Origin: DATKEH01 sp035546355
GTDB taxonomy: Bacteria; Acidobacteriota; Thermoanaerobaculia; Multivoradales; JAIOJS01
Length of the DNA: 16,305 nucleotides
Assembly (NCBI GenBank): GCA_035546355.1
Contig: DATKEH010000132.1
Coordinates: 1-16,305, forward strand
Direction: 5' to 3'
Under the pieces are notes generated by a model. That model was not told the origin of the DNA. It was given only the letters and a program-made list of their open reading frames with translations, and did not search any database. The position numbers were made by a program, and so were the translations under genes. This document shows positions 16,248 to 16,305 of the stretch, in pieces. Positions within the stretch are counted from its first letter, which is position 1. Each line of letters starts with the position of its first letter.

Positions 16248-16305
16248 CACCCCTCCTCCCGCTCGGCGAGCGGAACCTGCGCCTCGATGCGGGTCCCCGC
16301 TCCCG
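16247..16305 (-). CDS. C-terminal end of a sensor histidine kinase (truncated by the window edge)
   Basis: Read on the minus strand from the right edge, the open frame encodes GAGTRIEAQVPLAEREEG and stops at TGA 16249-16247. The GxGTxIxAxVPL ending is typical of the last strand of the HATPase domain in NarX/DesK-type kinases (HisKA_3 class). The stop shares one base with the ATG of the response regulator (TGATG), the usual coupling of a cognate pair. Only 18 residues are visible, so sensor domain and signal are unknown. Confidence 0.72.
   Translation of the reverse strand, partial: GAGTRIEAQVPLAEREEG

Noticed and set aside
16248..16250. GTG as start of the response regulator
   Set aside because: It directly abuts the ribosome binding site; the next codon, ATG, is better spaced and makes the TGATG overlap with the kinase stop.

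Overview
This is a very GC-rich bacterial window (well above 60% by eye) with densely packed genes and no RNA genes, IS elements, CRISPR arrays or prophage. The best clue to the source is the secreted vanadium-haloperoxidase-like protein at 8213-9850. Its C-terminal domain (paired Cys, FWFF, NVE, FWVF, final Cys-Pro) is of a kind I associate with secreted proteins of Acidobacteriota, especially Thermoanaerobaculia/Holophagae-like lineages. A non-adenylylatable GSI-alpha glutamine synthetase, a DUF4301 protein and GTG starts fit, but this placement is an inference from memory and a deep gammaproteobacterial-like relative cannot be excluded.

Layout. 3-773 (+) is the C-terminal end of a membrane glycosyltransferase (ArnT/PMT type). 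812-3098 (-) is a two-gene operon of a TVP38/TMEM64 membrane protein and a mercuric-reductase-like flavoprotein, overlapping by 14 nt. 3099-3377 is a divergent promoter region with a locally AT-rich patch, driving glnA (3378-4709, +). 4817-8118 (-) is a sugar-nucleotide operon: rfbB, rfbC, then a DUF4301 gene joined to rfbC by a 4-nt GTGA overlap. Divergent from it is the haloperoxidase gene (8213-9850, +). From 9858 to the right end everything is on the minus strand. In transcription order this is: sensor kinase (only its tail is present), NarL-type response regulator, an internally deleted SulP/STAS protein, a DUF2179 membrane protein, RimB-like protease, RimK ligase, a Ycf46-type AAA+ ATPase, and an AstE/aspartoacylase-family zinc hydrolase.

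How they work together. The minus-strand block 9858-13930 brings together a glutamate ligase (RimK), a retropepsin-like protease (RimB), an AAA+ ATPase and a zinc carboxypeptidase-fold hydrolase. RimK/RimB are known partners in glutamylation of ribosomal protein S6, and the two extra genes suggest an extended add-and-remove cycle. The rfb operon makes dTDP-sugar intermediates; rfbA and rfbD are not here, and the coupled DUF4301 protein has loops reminiscent of nucleotidyltransferases. The response regulator, kinase and SulP remnant form a probable signalling unit.

The two most unusual signals are structural. First, the SulP gene runs in frame from TM1 straight to the last membrane segments and STAS domain, missing roughly 300 residues of transporter core. 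Second, five genes without a Shine-Dalgarno sequence each have a -10-like hexamer 6-10 nt before the start codon, which is the signature of leaderless transcription, whereas the other genes have clear ribosome binding sites or overlap an upstream gene.
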